Below are positions 45,243 through 56,428 of a stretch of 64,000 bases of DNA, piece after piece (position 1 is the first letter of the stretch; every line of letters starts with the position of its first letter). Origin of the DNA: Ilex aquifolium (taxonomy: Eukaryota > Streptophyta > Magnoliopsida > Aquifoliales > Aquifoliaceae); contig OX637394.1 of assembly GCA_951799425.1 (NCBI GenBank), positions 36,368,001-36,432,000 on the forward strand, read 5' to 3'. The notes below the pieces were generated by a model. It worked only from the letters and a program-made list of their open reading frames with translations, made no database searches and was not told the origin of the DNA. Position numbers and translations under genes: made by a program.

Positions 45243-46150
45243 GAGAGAGATTGTTGTTCTTGAGTGGAGTATTTGTTTCTTCTTTTCATGGATGAGCTTC
45301 TTCTGTTATGGGTTGTTGTGGATGTTTAAAAGTTTTTGTGTGTTTTGTTGCTTCTTTGGTTGGATGAATTGAATCCTTGGTGTTTATGTTAAAACAATCA
45401 TATTTTGTGAAATGAATGATTCATTTTATCACTTTCATCTTTTTAAATTCATGTGTAGAATTAGCATGACATTGTTATTTGTTAATAAATGATGGAACAA
45501 ATGTGGATTTTGAGACTGTTTGTTAAAGTGACTAATCACATGATCGGTTTGACACATAACTTAGCAATCTAGACTTAAAACCACAGATCCTTGAAAAATG
45601 ATATTTTCTCTATTCTTAAAATATTAAATGTACATTGGTATTTGTTATTCTTAAGGTACAAGATGACCAAACTTGAAAAAGGAACTGATATATAACCGAC
45701 ATCCCTTGAGAAACCTGACATAACTAGTGGAGATGACGAAAAGTATCATGGTAAGTTTCAAGCCTTGCGATACTTCTGAGAGATAATCAACATTTACTCA
45801 AGTAAGGTCTTTCACTTCCAATTTTTGAATAATCTCATTAAAATTGTTTTGATTAACGCAACTAAGGTGATCTATTGACATATCCCACAAGAAATCTGTT
45901 CATGCGACACATATGCACATATTTGAGAAAGGATTTTAGGCCATCATTGACTTAATTTTGAGCCATAAGCCATTTCTTTTACAAAATTATATCACTAGTT
46001 AGCCGAGATTGAACCTTTAATGCACTATTTATTTTCCAAGTAACCCATATAATTACCAAGCCACAAGAAAGTATACTTGACATACATTTGCTATCCAATT
46101 TTCTTGCATCCTCTTATAAATCAATATGACACAGAAATGCAAGGGAAAAA
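45243..46150 (+). other. A 3' untranslated region, first part
   Basis: AT-rich, no credible ORF. Segments match the D 3' UTR in order (for example AATTTTCTTGCATCCTCTT and CAAGCCACAAGAAA), which shows common descent. R3 interrupts it at 46151. Confidence 0.7.
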
Positions 46151-48160
46151 TGATTGATTGGTAATTACGTCGTTCCTAACCTCTAAACATCACCCTCACC
46201 CTCAATGTGTGTATGTGGCTTATAGTGATGGGGGAGTGTCACTCTCCCTCCGGATGATGCAAGAAGATAGGAAACAACAACAAAATGGATGTGAATGGAA
46301 ATGTGATGAACAAAATAGATGGAATGAGATGCGGTGTGCACAAAAATGCTCCCCAATCGAAAGGAGTCTTTTGTGATCGTGTGTTTTACTTGGAAAATAT
46401 TCCAAGGTCGTCTCCTCAGGGAAGGAAAGGGAGTTTTGTGAAAGTGATTTTGCAAAAGTGAAAAGAAAGTGTAAAATCTTGTATTTGTATTTTGGTGAGT
46501 TTTGTTCAAAATGAAAATGCAAGAAAGCAAGTGTTGGCTAATCCAAAGGGTTCATTCCAATGGAAATACCAAATCAACTCAAAGCCTTCCTCCGATTGAG
46601 CATGAATGAACGATTGATTCGGGGGAAGCTAGGGACGAGATTGGTGAGTATCTAAGCATAAACCGTGACTAGGCCTACGGAATATCAAAGGCTCACCAAC
46701 TCATCCACTCTCAACCCCGTCAAACCGAACCATTTGACTCTAAAGGGAGGAATGAAGAAGATTTGAACATGGTATTCCCAAGAGGAATTTTCCCTTGGAT
46801 TAACCAACTTAAATCTAGCTACTCATGCTTGAAAGGAAAGACATTAATGTAAATGGAAGACATGTAGAAGAAATGAAGCATGAAACTTAACTAAATGCAA
46901 GAAATCTTAAACTAAGAAGAAAGAAATACAATACCCAATTTAAAACATGAAAATGAAGAACTTGAAAGCATAAATGGTGAAATGAAGAACATGTAATTAA
47001 CTTGCAATATACTTGAAATAAAAGAGATTACAATGTAAGAAATGAAGATTACAAGAGGAATGTAGCTTACAGCAATGACATGGATGAAGAAAATGCAAAA
47101 ACGAAATTACTATTCATCATTTTCAACCTTGGAGCTTTCTACATCTACTCCTAAGCTTAGGTAGCCAACCTCTCCTCTAAAACTATATCCTCCCCTACAT
47201 AATGAATGAATACCCCCTCAAGGAGACTCTTGCTTTCCCCCCAAAACGTGCCTGGAGAGAGAGGGAGGTCTACCGAGTTGATCTCCATCACTAGGGGTGC
47301 AGCAACATGGGCTGGACAGGGGGTGAGGCAGAGCTGTCTGCTCACCCAGCTTCCTTCTTCTTCTCTCTCTTCATTAATTATCAAGACTCATCCAAATCAA
47401 TGCAGGGGTGAGGGAGGCTCCAGGATGTGTAAGGGATGTCAGGAAGCATGTAGGAGAAGTGCATGTGGGACCCTCCAAGCCGCAAAGTTGAGTTACAGGC
47501 TGTCTGGAGAAAAGTGCAAAAACCTTCCGGAAGGTCGACATACACCTACCAGAAGGTTGCTGAAAGAACAGTTAAATGAAAAGAATCAAATGCAAGAACT
47601 TCCGGAAGGTCGACATCAGTAGCAAAAATCTTCCGGAAGGTTCATTCCAGTAGCCAAAACCTTCCGGAAGGTTCATTCCAGAAAACAAAACCTTCCGGAA
47701 GATTTTGGCAGTCAAAAAGAAACCCAAGGCAAAACCTTCCGGAAGGACCATTCCAGTAGACAAGTCCTTCCGGAAGGTTTTACTCCAGTAGCTAAAATCT
47801 TCCGGAAGGTTCATTCCAGTGGACAAAACCTTCCGGAAGGTATTAGCTGTGAACAAGGCATCCAGGGTTTTTAGCAAAACCTTCCGGAAGGCCGACATAC
47901 ACCTTCCGGAAGGTTTTCAGACTGTGAGCAAAAATTGGATTTCTTTCCCCTCCAAACCATCCTTAAAGCTACCCCATACACTCCATTAGCCTCATATAAC
48001 ACCATGGGGGTTTAAATCATGTCATTTACATCATTTTACATGCATTCACCCAAAATTCCATCAAGCCACAATCAAAACCAAAACACTCCCATTTATTGAC
48101 GAAAAAGGTGAAACAAAAGCACATTAGCACACCATACATGTCATTGTTATGTGCTAATCA
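46151..48160 (-). repeat. R3: LTR inserted in A
   Basis: Plus-strand ends TGATTGATTGG (46151) and GTGCTAATCA (48160); in LTR sense it starts TGATTAGCAC. About 2010 bases, aligned with R2 along most of its length. No second LTR or internal region, so a solo LTR. Flanks AAAAA and AAAGG do not give a sure duplication. It contains the richest palindrome array of the window. Confidence 0.85.
47522..47914 (-). repeat. Palindrome array in R3 (ACCTTCCGGAAGGT type, 11 copies)
   Basis: Eleven perfect copies of CTTCCGGAAG and one decayed CCTACCAGAAGG (47545-47556). Many are extended to ACCTTCCGGAAGGT. Spacing is mostly about 30 bases with a recurring spacer TTCATTCCAGTAG. Apparent ORFs with repeated FRKVL are translations of this array. 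Confidence 0.97.
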
Positions 48161-49109
48161 AAAGGAAAAAGACTATGGTGGCTGCTATTCAATGAAAAGA
48201 AAAATTGGTGGAAACAATTGAAAAAGAAAAGAAACAGAAAGGCAGGAAATTGCCAAGAAAGTGAAAAATGAGAAAAATAAAAGAAAGAAATACCATTTCT
48301 TGGCAAAATGTCGAAAAGCTAGAAAGAGGTGTGCTACATTACAAAATGAAATGATAGCTTTTGAATACCATTGACGTCATTTCGTTAGCCACTGACCTCT
48401 GGCCACATTACAACCTATAAAAAGCCCTAATTAATCTCAAGTCTGATGCATGTATGTGTCGTCAACCAACAGTGGGGTATGGTAAATAGTATTTCTTTAT
48501 TTGCATCAATATTCCTCCATGAGATTATGCCAAAACATGATTAGTTTGTTTCCTTAAACTTCACTCACTTACTAATTGTGCATGTGATTTTTCGATTTGT
48601 CATCTTCTTATCATATGTCCCTTGAGAGACAAGTCACTATAAATCGGAGCGAATTTTTGCTGAGAGCATTCTAAGAGAGGTTTGTGAAATCAAAGCTATC
48701 CATGAAAGGTGGTAATGTGGAATGTTTGTTATATAACAATTCTTGTTGCTAAAATGATCATTCCTGCTACACAGGGAATTTCAAATACCAATGTGACAGA
48801 TGCTAATTTTTTCATAGAATAAATACCAATGGAAAAGAAATGTGCAGGATATAAGTCGAAATTGAGGGTTGGGTGTCCCAACGACCATGATGCTAACTTA
48901 CTTTAACCAGCAATCCCACATACACATCTGTTCGACTAAAGTTTGTGGGTAGCTTCACTGAAAGCCCTCACGAGACAAAACTCGTCCGCTAGGATAAACC
49001 TAGTGGTTTAAAGGCTTGTTGCACACGCTAAATGCAACCAGATGACCTACGAAAATGGCATTAGAAATAGATTTTCAATTGTTGTATCACTAGAGGCTAG
49101 CAATAGTTA
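48161..49109 (+). other. A 3' untranslated region, second part
   Basis: Non-coding. It contains the conserved hairpin block (48950-49040) and, at 49089-49104, CACTAGAGGCTAGCAA, a diverged ACTAGGGACTAG motif. The first part has no recognisable feature. Confidence 0.7.
48950..49040 (+). other. Conserved 3'-UTR block with hairpin (A copy)
   Basis: GTTTGTGGGTAGCTTCACTG, then CACGAGACAAAACTCGTCC (ACGAG pairs with CTCGT across an ACAAAA loop), then GGTTTAAAGGCTTGTTGCA and GCTAAATGCAA. The D and F copies keep the same order and spacing. Confidence 0.8.
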
Positions 49110-49121
49110 GGTTGGGGGGTG
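49110..49121 (+). promoter_or_regulatory. A polypurine tract
   Basis: GGTTGGGGGGTG directly before the 3' LTR start TGATTAGTAG (49122). Confidence 0.9.
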
Positions 49122-49329
49122 TGATTAGTAGTTAAAATTAGCATATCACTATGCCTTTTTAAGGCTAATTATATTTTGATGGAGTTTAAATGATGACATT
49201 TCAGGACATAAATTGTACAAGGGACCAAAGGCAAACTTTCATGCAACATCAGCACATTCTGGACCAAAATTGGATAAAGCTTGGACCAAGGCAAGAACGT
49301 TCGAACGCCAATTCACGTTCGAACGTTCC
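49122..49329 (+). repeat. A 3' LTR, first 208 bases
   Basis: Matches 35535-35741 with few changes, then is interrupted by D. The last five bases GTTCC (49325-49329) are the predicted target duplication of D; the LTR should resume after D beyond the window with GTTCC and CTTGAATTATTC. Confidence 0.92.
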
Positions 49330-51256
49330 TGATTCGACACTTTTTGTGATCTAAATTATATTAATTATACACCCAAGTATAAGTGGTCAAATTGTAGTTT
49401 TCTCGGTTTAAGTCCAAGTATCGATCCCACGAAGAGTTTAGTAATTTAGTATGTAAAATAAATAAAAACAGTAAAGTTGTTGTTTGGAGTAGTATGATGT
49501 TTGATAGCTTGTGATGTGAGCTTAGATTGATAACTAGTTTAATTTAAATAAAATGCGAAAATAAAGTGCGGAGATAATAAAATGCGTAAGTAAAGCGTAT
49601 AAGTGATAAAAATATAAAAGATACCCTTCAGTTTAAGGATCCATATGCTTTATATTGGTTTATTACTGGAAATGTTACCTCACAACAATTAACTTCTATT
49701 TTACTAGAAAGTCAATCGGCAGGTCTGATGTATATAAACTATAACACAGCCGCTTCTTAGGCTAACTGGTGGTAATAAATCATAACGCAGCAACTTCTTA
49801 GGAAAGCTGGTTATATCCCCGTCAATTGATTAACCCAAGCAAACCAGAAGGACAAGCCATTCATGAGGAATACTTGAGTTATTCAATTGATCTCTTGATA
49901 ACAAGTACATACATATTAAACCATAACACAGCCACTTCTTAGGTTAACTGGTGGTAATATAGCATAACACAACAACTTCTTAGGAAAGCTGGTTATAGAC
50001 GTACCAATTAACTAATTCAAGTGAACCAGAAGGACAAGCCATTCATGAGGAATACTTGAATTACCCAATAGGTCATCTATGATATATATATATATATATG
50101 CCAATTAAACATCCTCAGCGTTCCGGTGGAAGACAAGTCATTCCGGTAGGGACACCATGGTTGTTAGACTGTCAATATAGTTATACATAATAAATAAAGA
50201 AACCCTAATAACCCAGAAGGACAAGCCATTCATGAGGATCATTTAGGTTTTGTACCACACATCAGTAGAAAATCATCAGCGTTCCAATGGAGGACAAGCC
50301 ATACCGGTAGGAACACCGTGGATCTTTAACTGGCTAGTCTTATGATACACTGATGACGTAATTCCAGGCACAGCACCGAAATTACGTACATCACCATATC
50401 ATGCATTAAGCATATAATACATATATATAAATAAACATATAAATCAAACATCAGCACTTCCATAATTTAACCAATATTATACATATGTTTACCCTATTTT
50501 GAAGGGTATAAACAACTACTCACGCTCCATTGCTACAAGCAAACAAGGAGTGTGATTATTCGTCATTACAACTAAAATTAAACGGTAAACTGTAAAACTT
50601 CTTTCACAAGGAACAATTGAAACACAACCACCTTTATTATCATTCAAGACACAAAAGTGGTGGTAGTTCAACTATCCGAATAGAAAGATATAATAGAAAT
50701 GTAGAAATACAGAGTAACAATAAAAGTGTATTACGGACCGGCTATGTATTGAACTTTCTCTTTCTTTTTCTTTCTCTCTTTCTTTCTTTCTATCTTTGGA
50801 AAGCTTTCTTGGCTCAAGTGTGGCCGGCCAAATGAAGGGAGAATTGGTCTTGGAGAAGTGTTGGAAGGCTTGGCAAGGAATGGCTTGAAGAATGAAGAAG
50901 GCACCCCTATTTATAGAGGGGGGGAACTCTCGGCCAAGGGAGGCCATCCCAACGCCTACCACCACCTTCCAAAAGGTGGTGCCTTGCAATGGTGCTAGGT
51001 GTTGGCTTCTTGGGCTGCTACTTGTCAACTTCTTGTTGGTCCATGTTTCTTTATTACACCTTGGTCCTTCGTTACTTCAAGCTTTGCACATTAGTCTTGT
51101 ATTCTTCAGTATTTCTGCATTTGACCCTAAACTTTAAACATAAAGTATTTAAAACTTTAATTTGAGCACAAACTATAATTCATAATATTTACTTGTTTTA
51201 TCTTACAAAATTAATTACTTAATCATCTTAATTTATACACTAATTAGGGTTAATCA
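49330..51256 (-). repeat. D 3' LTR
   Basis: In LTR sense TGATTAACCC (51256) to ...GTGTCGAATCA (49330), 1927 bases. TATA box at 50908-50915 (minus). Upstream of it is one inverted repeat ACCACCTT-CCAA-AAGGTGGT (50961-50980), which could be a decayed TTCCGGAA palindrome. Tandem units lie at 49738-50090. Confidence 0.9.
49738..50090. repeat. Tandem repeat in D LTR
   Basis: Two units of about 180 bases. Each contains ATAACACAGCC(G/A)CTTCTTAGG, AACTTCTTAGGAAAGCTGG and CCAGAAGGACAAGCCATTCA. A further partial copy of the last block is at 50213-50235. Related GAATGGCTTGCCTTCTGGTT pairs occur on the other strand at 8308 and 8382 in the F-type LTR. Confidence 0.9.
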
Positions 51257-51290
51257 CATCCCCCAACTTAAACTTTACTAGTCCCTAGTA
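51257..51290 (-). promoter_or_regulatory. D polypurine tract and upstream motif
   Basis: Minus-strand AAGTTGGGGGATG precedes the LTR; upstream is TACTAGGGACTAGTAAAG (51290-51273), near-identical to the motif in F and H. Confidence 0.85.
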
Positions 51291-53003
51291 AACACAAATT
51301 ATAGAAATTATTTCACAAAATAAAAATAACATAACAGAGGTAAAATCATTTTCGTAGATTTTTTCACGATTGCATTTAGCATATGCAACAAGCCGTTAAA
51401 CCTCTAGGTGATCCCTAGTGGACGAGTGTTGTCTCATGAAGGTTTTCAGTGAAGCTGCCTACAAACTTCAGTAGTTAGGAGTTTATAACTCATACTTTTT
51501 CACAATCAAAATTAAGTCAGTATTCCTGTGCATTGCTAAAATACTTCCTTTTTTTGATCACTCTAAGAGTAACACACGTTAGTTGTAACATTATCTAAAT
51601 ATTTCTATAAAAACTTGTGTGTGTGATGATTTCTTTTGTTTCAAAAATCACTCCATAAATATTACCATCTTTCATGGTAGTCTTGATGTCAATCCTTTCC
51701 TGAAATACACTCAGTAAATAATATATATTCGTTATAGTGATTATTCTCTCAATAGTTACATGTGATTGGAATATTGTTAACAAAACAAATATCACCTGTA
51801 ATATTTCTGAAGAACGGGTATTTGAATAAAATTGAATTTGACATAATCTCAAGACAGGATATGAACACTATATTAGACATATTATTAACATTCTCCTGTT
51901 ATGGATAGATAGATAGGATTAATATAGATACATAATTTCTGGAATCAAAAAGGACTTTCTTTGGGTTATAACATGGCCATTGGTTTAGGGCTTAAGAAAC
52001 GACGTCTATGGGATTCAAAGGCTATCATTTCTTTGTATTGTGGCATACCTCTTCTTAGCTTTCTAAGACTTTGCATATTTATCCTTTTTATTTTTCCATT
52101 TTTCATTTTCTTGGCTATTTTCTTTGTGTTTTTTCTTTTCTTTAAATAGTCAATACTCTTTTCTTTTTCTTTTCACTATTTTGTTTCCTTCTCCTTTTGT
52201 TTTTCTGTATCATACTGATTTAAAAGAGGATGCAAGAAAATTAGATAGCAAAAGGTAGATTTAATTTATTTTCTTGTGGCTCGGGTATTTTTCGGGTTTC
52301 ATGAAAAGAATTTATATTCTTTTAGGCTCAATCATGGTTGACTAAGGATATAATTTTGTAAAAGAAATGGTCAAGGCTCAAAGATAATGAAAAATGGCCT
52401 AAGATCATTTTCCAGAAATTATTTATCTATATGAATCCTATCCAAAAGAATTTTTAGGATAATGCTAATAATATAATCTAACAAATGTTAATCAAGACAA
52501 AATTAATGAGATTATTGAAAGAAAGTTTACCGTAGAATCGAAGATGTATATTTGAGTAGATGTAGAATATCTCTGCAAGGAAGATTGGCTCAAATTCTTC
52601 AATTGGTTATACATCTCCACTAAATATGTAAAGAGTGTAATATTTCACAAGGTTTCTGAAATAAAGAAATCTATTCGTGCTGTAACAGAATAAGTTTAAA
52701 CGAAAATATTAAGATAATATACAACTAAAATATGAAAATCCCACGTGATCAGATTAAGGTTATTTTCACAAAACATAGGAATATTAACCTAATTCAACTG
52801 TAAATTATATAAAATAATCCTCCTAACGGAATTAACATGAGGTCCATATTAATTATCAAAAACTAGTTAAACATAAATAAGTTTAAAACAAATAGCATAA
52901 TTAAAACATAAAGTAACTTATAATTTAAGTGCATAAAATAAAAGTGCATAATGTAAAAGATGAGTAAAAGAAAACAAATTGTTTTGTAGAATCTCCAGTC
53001 TGT
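51291..53003 (-). other. D 3' untranslated region
   Basis: Long AT-rich non-coding region with the conserved hairpin block at 51367-51466 (minus strand: GCTTCACTGAAAACC, CATGAGACAACACTCGTCC, TTTAACGGCTTGTTGCATA). A 62-codon hydrophobic plus-strand frame at 51961 overlaps a T-rich run and is not credible. About 1.7 kb of 3' UTR is unusual, but A and F show the same. Confidence 0.75.
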
Positions 53004-54098
53004 TTAGGAAGCAGAAGATCCTGCTTCGAAACATTCTCTAAAGAACTGTACTTGATTTTGCTCATATTCCTCCAGGCGTCTGTTGATCTGAGTAATATTG
53101 GTCTCTATCTCCAGTAAGATCTGTCTATCAGTTCTGTCGTCCATTGGTATGTATGGTTGATCTTCTTGTGGTGTTAGTGGTATGAATTCCTCAGGTACTT
53201 GGAACGGTTCTTCTTGTGGTTCAAGTGATGCTTCAGGTTGGTTTTTCATTCGTGCTCCATGACTTTTTTTTAATGAAGTTTTATCCAATGCTCCAAGAGG
53301 TTCCACTATTTTCCATGTCGGATTAATGATCACACCTTTGTCCCTACATAGCTGAGAAACTAACATAGCATATGGGAGTGAGAGTTTCTTTCTATTGACT
53401 GTAAGTAACATTTGGTCCATGATTAAGTTCGGCAGGTCGATGGTGTGTCCCATCCCAATTGCATATAAAAAATAAGCCTGCTCAGTGTAAAGATGATTCT
53501 TTTGAGCTCGGGGTAGCAAACTGTATGCTGTTATCAAACTGAGAATTCTGTATTTATCTGTCAGTTCCCCTTGTTTTATGTAATTATTCGGGCGTTTCCA
53601 AACAAATCTTGGATTCCCTGTCAATTCTCTCCCTACTTCATGTAAATCAGGTAATTCAGTGTAAGGATATTGTGGGTGGGGTGGTCTTTGCATGGGATGA
53701 AAAAATTCGGCTATAGTAGCCGGTGTAACTTGAAAAACAACACCTCGTACGAACACATGTAATTGTCTTTTTCTAATTATGTCAGCATTACTATAAAATT
53801 CTCGCACTAGGCAGTCATAGGCAAGAACAGATATTCTGACATAATGTAACCATCCTCTTGCATCAAGAATTTGTTGTATTCCTATATTTTTAAAATCTTC
53901 ATAAATAACCGGCCGTTCAACAATGATGGTTTTTGAGATAAAGTTAGCATCATACCAGACTTGTTGTTCAAGATTTTCAAACATCACCTCATCGTAGATA
54001 TTTCCTGGATGAGGTTGTTGTGGAGATGCCTGAGGTGGTGGAGATTGATCCCTTTGTGCCCGGCTGGAAGACCTTCTTGTTTGTTGTCTTGCATCCAT
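53004..54098 (-). CDS. D envelope-position ORF, intact (plant putative transposon protein)
   Basis: Minus strand. ATG 54098 is chosen because upstream codons run into the E2 LTR; the product has 364 residues and no internal stop. Basic/Pro-rich N-terminus (MDARQQTRRSSSRAQRD), globular part with LVREFYSNADII, VFQVTPATIAEFF, GELTDKYRILSLI and HTIDLPNLIMDQM, then a C-terminal part with a helix likely to form a coiled coil (EIETNITQINRRLEEYEQNQ). It matches the A ORF motif by motif. No signal peptide or membrane span. E2 is inserted 51 bases upstream of the ATG. Role unknown. Confidence 0.82.
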   Translation of the reverse strand: MDARQQTRRSSSRAQRDQSPPPQASPQQPHPGNIYDEVMFENLEQQVWYDANFISKTIIVERPVIYEDFKNIGIQQILDARGWLHYVRISVLAYDCLVREFYSNADIIRKRQLHVFVRGVVFQVTPATIAEFFHPMQRPPHPQYPYTELPDLHEVGRELTGNPRFVWKRPNNYIKQGELTDKYRILSLITAYSLLPRAQKNHLYTEQAYFLYAIGMGHTIDLPNLIMDQMLLTVNRKKLSLPYAMLVSQLCRDKGVIINPTWKIVEPLGALDKTSLKKSHGARMKNQPEASLEPQEEPFQVPEEFIPLTPQEDQPYIPMDDRTDRQILLEIETNITQINRRLEEYEQNQVQFFRECFEAGSSAS

Positions 54099-54144
54099 AT
54101 TTTTTGACTTGTTCTTGATTTGTAACTGCAGATTGTTTCTCTGA

Positions 54145-54149
54145 ATTTC
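54145..54149 (+). repeat. E2 target-site duplication, left copy
   Basis: ATTTC directly before TGTAACACC; the right copy is 63397-63401. Confidence 0.95.
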
Positions 54150-56412
54150 TGTAACACCTTGCATTTTATTTTATATATGCATCTAGATATTTAGTAAATA
54201 ATTGTTGTAAAAATGGGGATATGTATAGTGATGTGTGTTTGAATTTGGTAGATTGAAAAAGTAAAAATTTAAAATATTAGTGGAAATAATAGTTGAAATT
54301 TAGTTTTAATAAGTGAAAATATGAAATTTTAGGTCCTAGAACTTGTATTAAATAGGTTTGGTGTAAAAATATTTGTTGGAGAGGTTTGGGATGGATTTGG
54401 TTGGCTTAGGAATGGATTGGAAATGGAAAAGGGATGAAACAGTGAACAGTGCACGTGAACAGTACACTGGCTGCAACTTCAAGCCCAATTTAGACCTTGA
54501 TTCAGTTAATATCTTTCAAAACTCAAAACATGAAAGTTATAGATATCTTTCTTAGCATTCCATAGCATCTTGAATCATCTCAATCGGAGCTCGGATGAGA
54601 TAGTTATGACCCGATAACGAAGTGATGTCGAAACAGCCCATGAACAGTAAAAAAAAAAAAAAACGGGACTGATGTGTTTAAAAACACAGATTTCAGCCCT
54701 TTACTCTCATTTCTCTCATTCCACTCTCAACCCACTTCTCTTAGGACTCTAGAGGAAGATCAAGAAGGGATAAAAGGGAAGGAGGAGATCACAAGAACTT
54801 GGGTTCTAAGTTTAAAGTCTTGATTTAAGGTAGGGGATTTTCTCTCAATCTCTCACATTGAGGCTAGGTATATATATATATATATATGTATATATGTTTC
54901 TTCACTCTCCTTCTCATATATATAATATGAAATACATGATTCTTGTTCTATTTGTAATAAATGTCATGTTTTGAACAATATGAAGGGTGGGTAACCACCA
55001 AAGCTCTATTTTTTTTATCTTCAAAACCCTAGTTTTCAAGAAAATGGGATTTTTCTCCTAATTTCTTCTTTGTCTTTGATTTCAAAACTTTCGTGTTGAA
55101 TATTGTATAACAAAATGATATAGATTACGATCTCTTGCATATTTTCTTGGATTATTCGATTATATGACAAATGTGAAAAATTGGGGATTTTTACTATATT
55201 TGGGAAATTGTTGTGAATTGTGAATATTCTTGGTTTCCTCATTGTATGGTTGTTGTGATGGACTTGGATTACCTTCGAGAGATGCCGTAGAGTGTTAAAG
55301 GTTAGTCTATCTCAGTGGGGGTGAGATGGTTGTCTAATGCTCGTAGTGGATCGTTGTTGTGACCGCGATCACTATTGTTCACATATATATCGAGGAAAAT
55401 GGTTAGTATACTAGACACCTTGGGAGGATTTCGTCAATGCCGTAGGAGACGGTACACGCCGTTCCTAAAGAGATTTGTGATTGTTGGTTGGAATTGGTGG
55501 ACTAGGTATGATCGTTGGGTAGATTCACGGGAAGCAATCAACATACATGGTACGGGGATGAACCAAAAATACATGGAATCAGGAGTTGGGTCGTTCTTGC
55601 CGATGCATTGGTATGGGACAATGCATGGGGAGAAGTCCTTCTTAAATAGCCTAAATTGGAATTTTGTTTATCGATGCTAAACTCACTTTATTCTTTTAAT
55701 TGATTATTGCTACGGTTTAAACTTGAGATCTCTTTTAAAATGTCATTGTTTTCATTCCAAATCTATATATATGTTAGTTGTGAAATGAGACCGACCGTTT
55801 TCTATGTTTTCCAAACCTTGTTTGAGTTGAGAGGATTTTGCTGCAGAGCTTCGTGCTCACCCCCTACAAATAACATTTTCAGATTTCACACTTGAGAAGG
55901 AGCTAGGAGCCGAGGAGCCCGCCCATTGGGAGACTCCGCTGGACGGAAGTGTGGATCCCGAGGTGGACGCTTAGAGCGACACTTTTATTTTGTTCTAGAC
56001 TAGATTATGCTTAGAATATCCTTTTGAAGTCTAGTTCCTTTTTGTTATTTCCGCTGCGTTATATTATTACATTTTGGAGATGTAAAGGCCAAGATTTGGC
56101 CTATTCTTTTGGGATGATAGTGTGGATATGATATATGGTGAATGAAAGTTTATTTTATGATGGATAAATGGACCCAGTGTGGTCAATAGTTATGCATATG
56201 TGGACCCGGTGTGGTCAATTATAATATAATTGTACAGGTTGTGTTTTGGGTAGAGCTCCCCGTACAAAGGAGACTCTGCCCAAATTTTGTTAAAATATGA
56301 ATGGTTGATGAATGAAACTTTCGTCGTGATGGATTTACTTAGTGCTCTCATGCGGTGAATGGTTTTTTTTTTAGAATGTAATGTCACCCAAGGGGGTTTT
56401 TGGGGCGTTACA
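54150..56412 (+). repeat. E2 5' LTR
   Basis: TGTAACACC...GGGGCGTTACA. It contains two GGACCC(A/G)GTGTGGTCAAT motifs (56170-56187 and 56202-56219); the 3' LTR has one. A TA-rich run is at 54869-54897. Confidence 0.96.
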
Positions 56413-56416
56413 AATT

Positions 56417-56428
56417 TGGTATCAGAGC
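56417..56428 (+). promoter_or_regulatory. E2 primer binding site
   Basis: TGGTATCAGAGC, four bases after the LTR end; same site as E1. Confidence 0.94.

Larger units (their letters stand above)
35535..49329 (+). mobile_element. A: Athila-like element, internally deleted, 3' LTR interrupted by D
   Basis: 5' LTR (35535-37489), primer site (37501-37518), gag (37629 onward), fused protease-end/integrase remnant, 48-codon ORF, internal polypurine tract, Cys-rich ORF, envelope-position ORF (44170), polypurine tract (49110-49121) and the first 208 bases of the 3' LTR. LTRs R2 and R3 are inserted on the opposite strand. The element continues beyond the right edge, after D. Non-autonomous: protease active site, RT, RNase H and part of integrase are gone. 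Confidence 0.88.

Noticed and set aside
47572..47898. 108-codon minus-strand ORF with repeated FRKVL units
   Set aside because: It is the translation of the TTCCGGAA palindrome array; no independent coding signal.
47522..47914. Regular palindromes with spacers resembling a CRISPR array
   Set aside because: Plant nuclear context; spacers are not unique (TTCATTCCAGTAG recurs), repeats are 10-14 bases and lie inside an LTR.
41232..48160. R2 and R3 as the two LTRs of one minus-strand element
   Set aside because: No primer site or polypurine tract next to them on the inner side, the sequence between is element A coding and leader sequence on the plus strand, and R2 alone has a perfect GTGAT duplication.
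51961..52149. 62-codon hydrophobic ORF in the D 3' UTR
   Set aside because: Arises from a T-rich run; antisense to the element and not matched in A or F.
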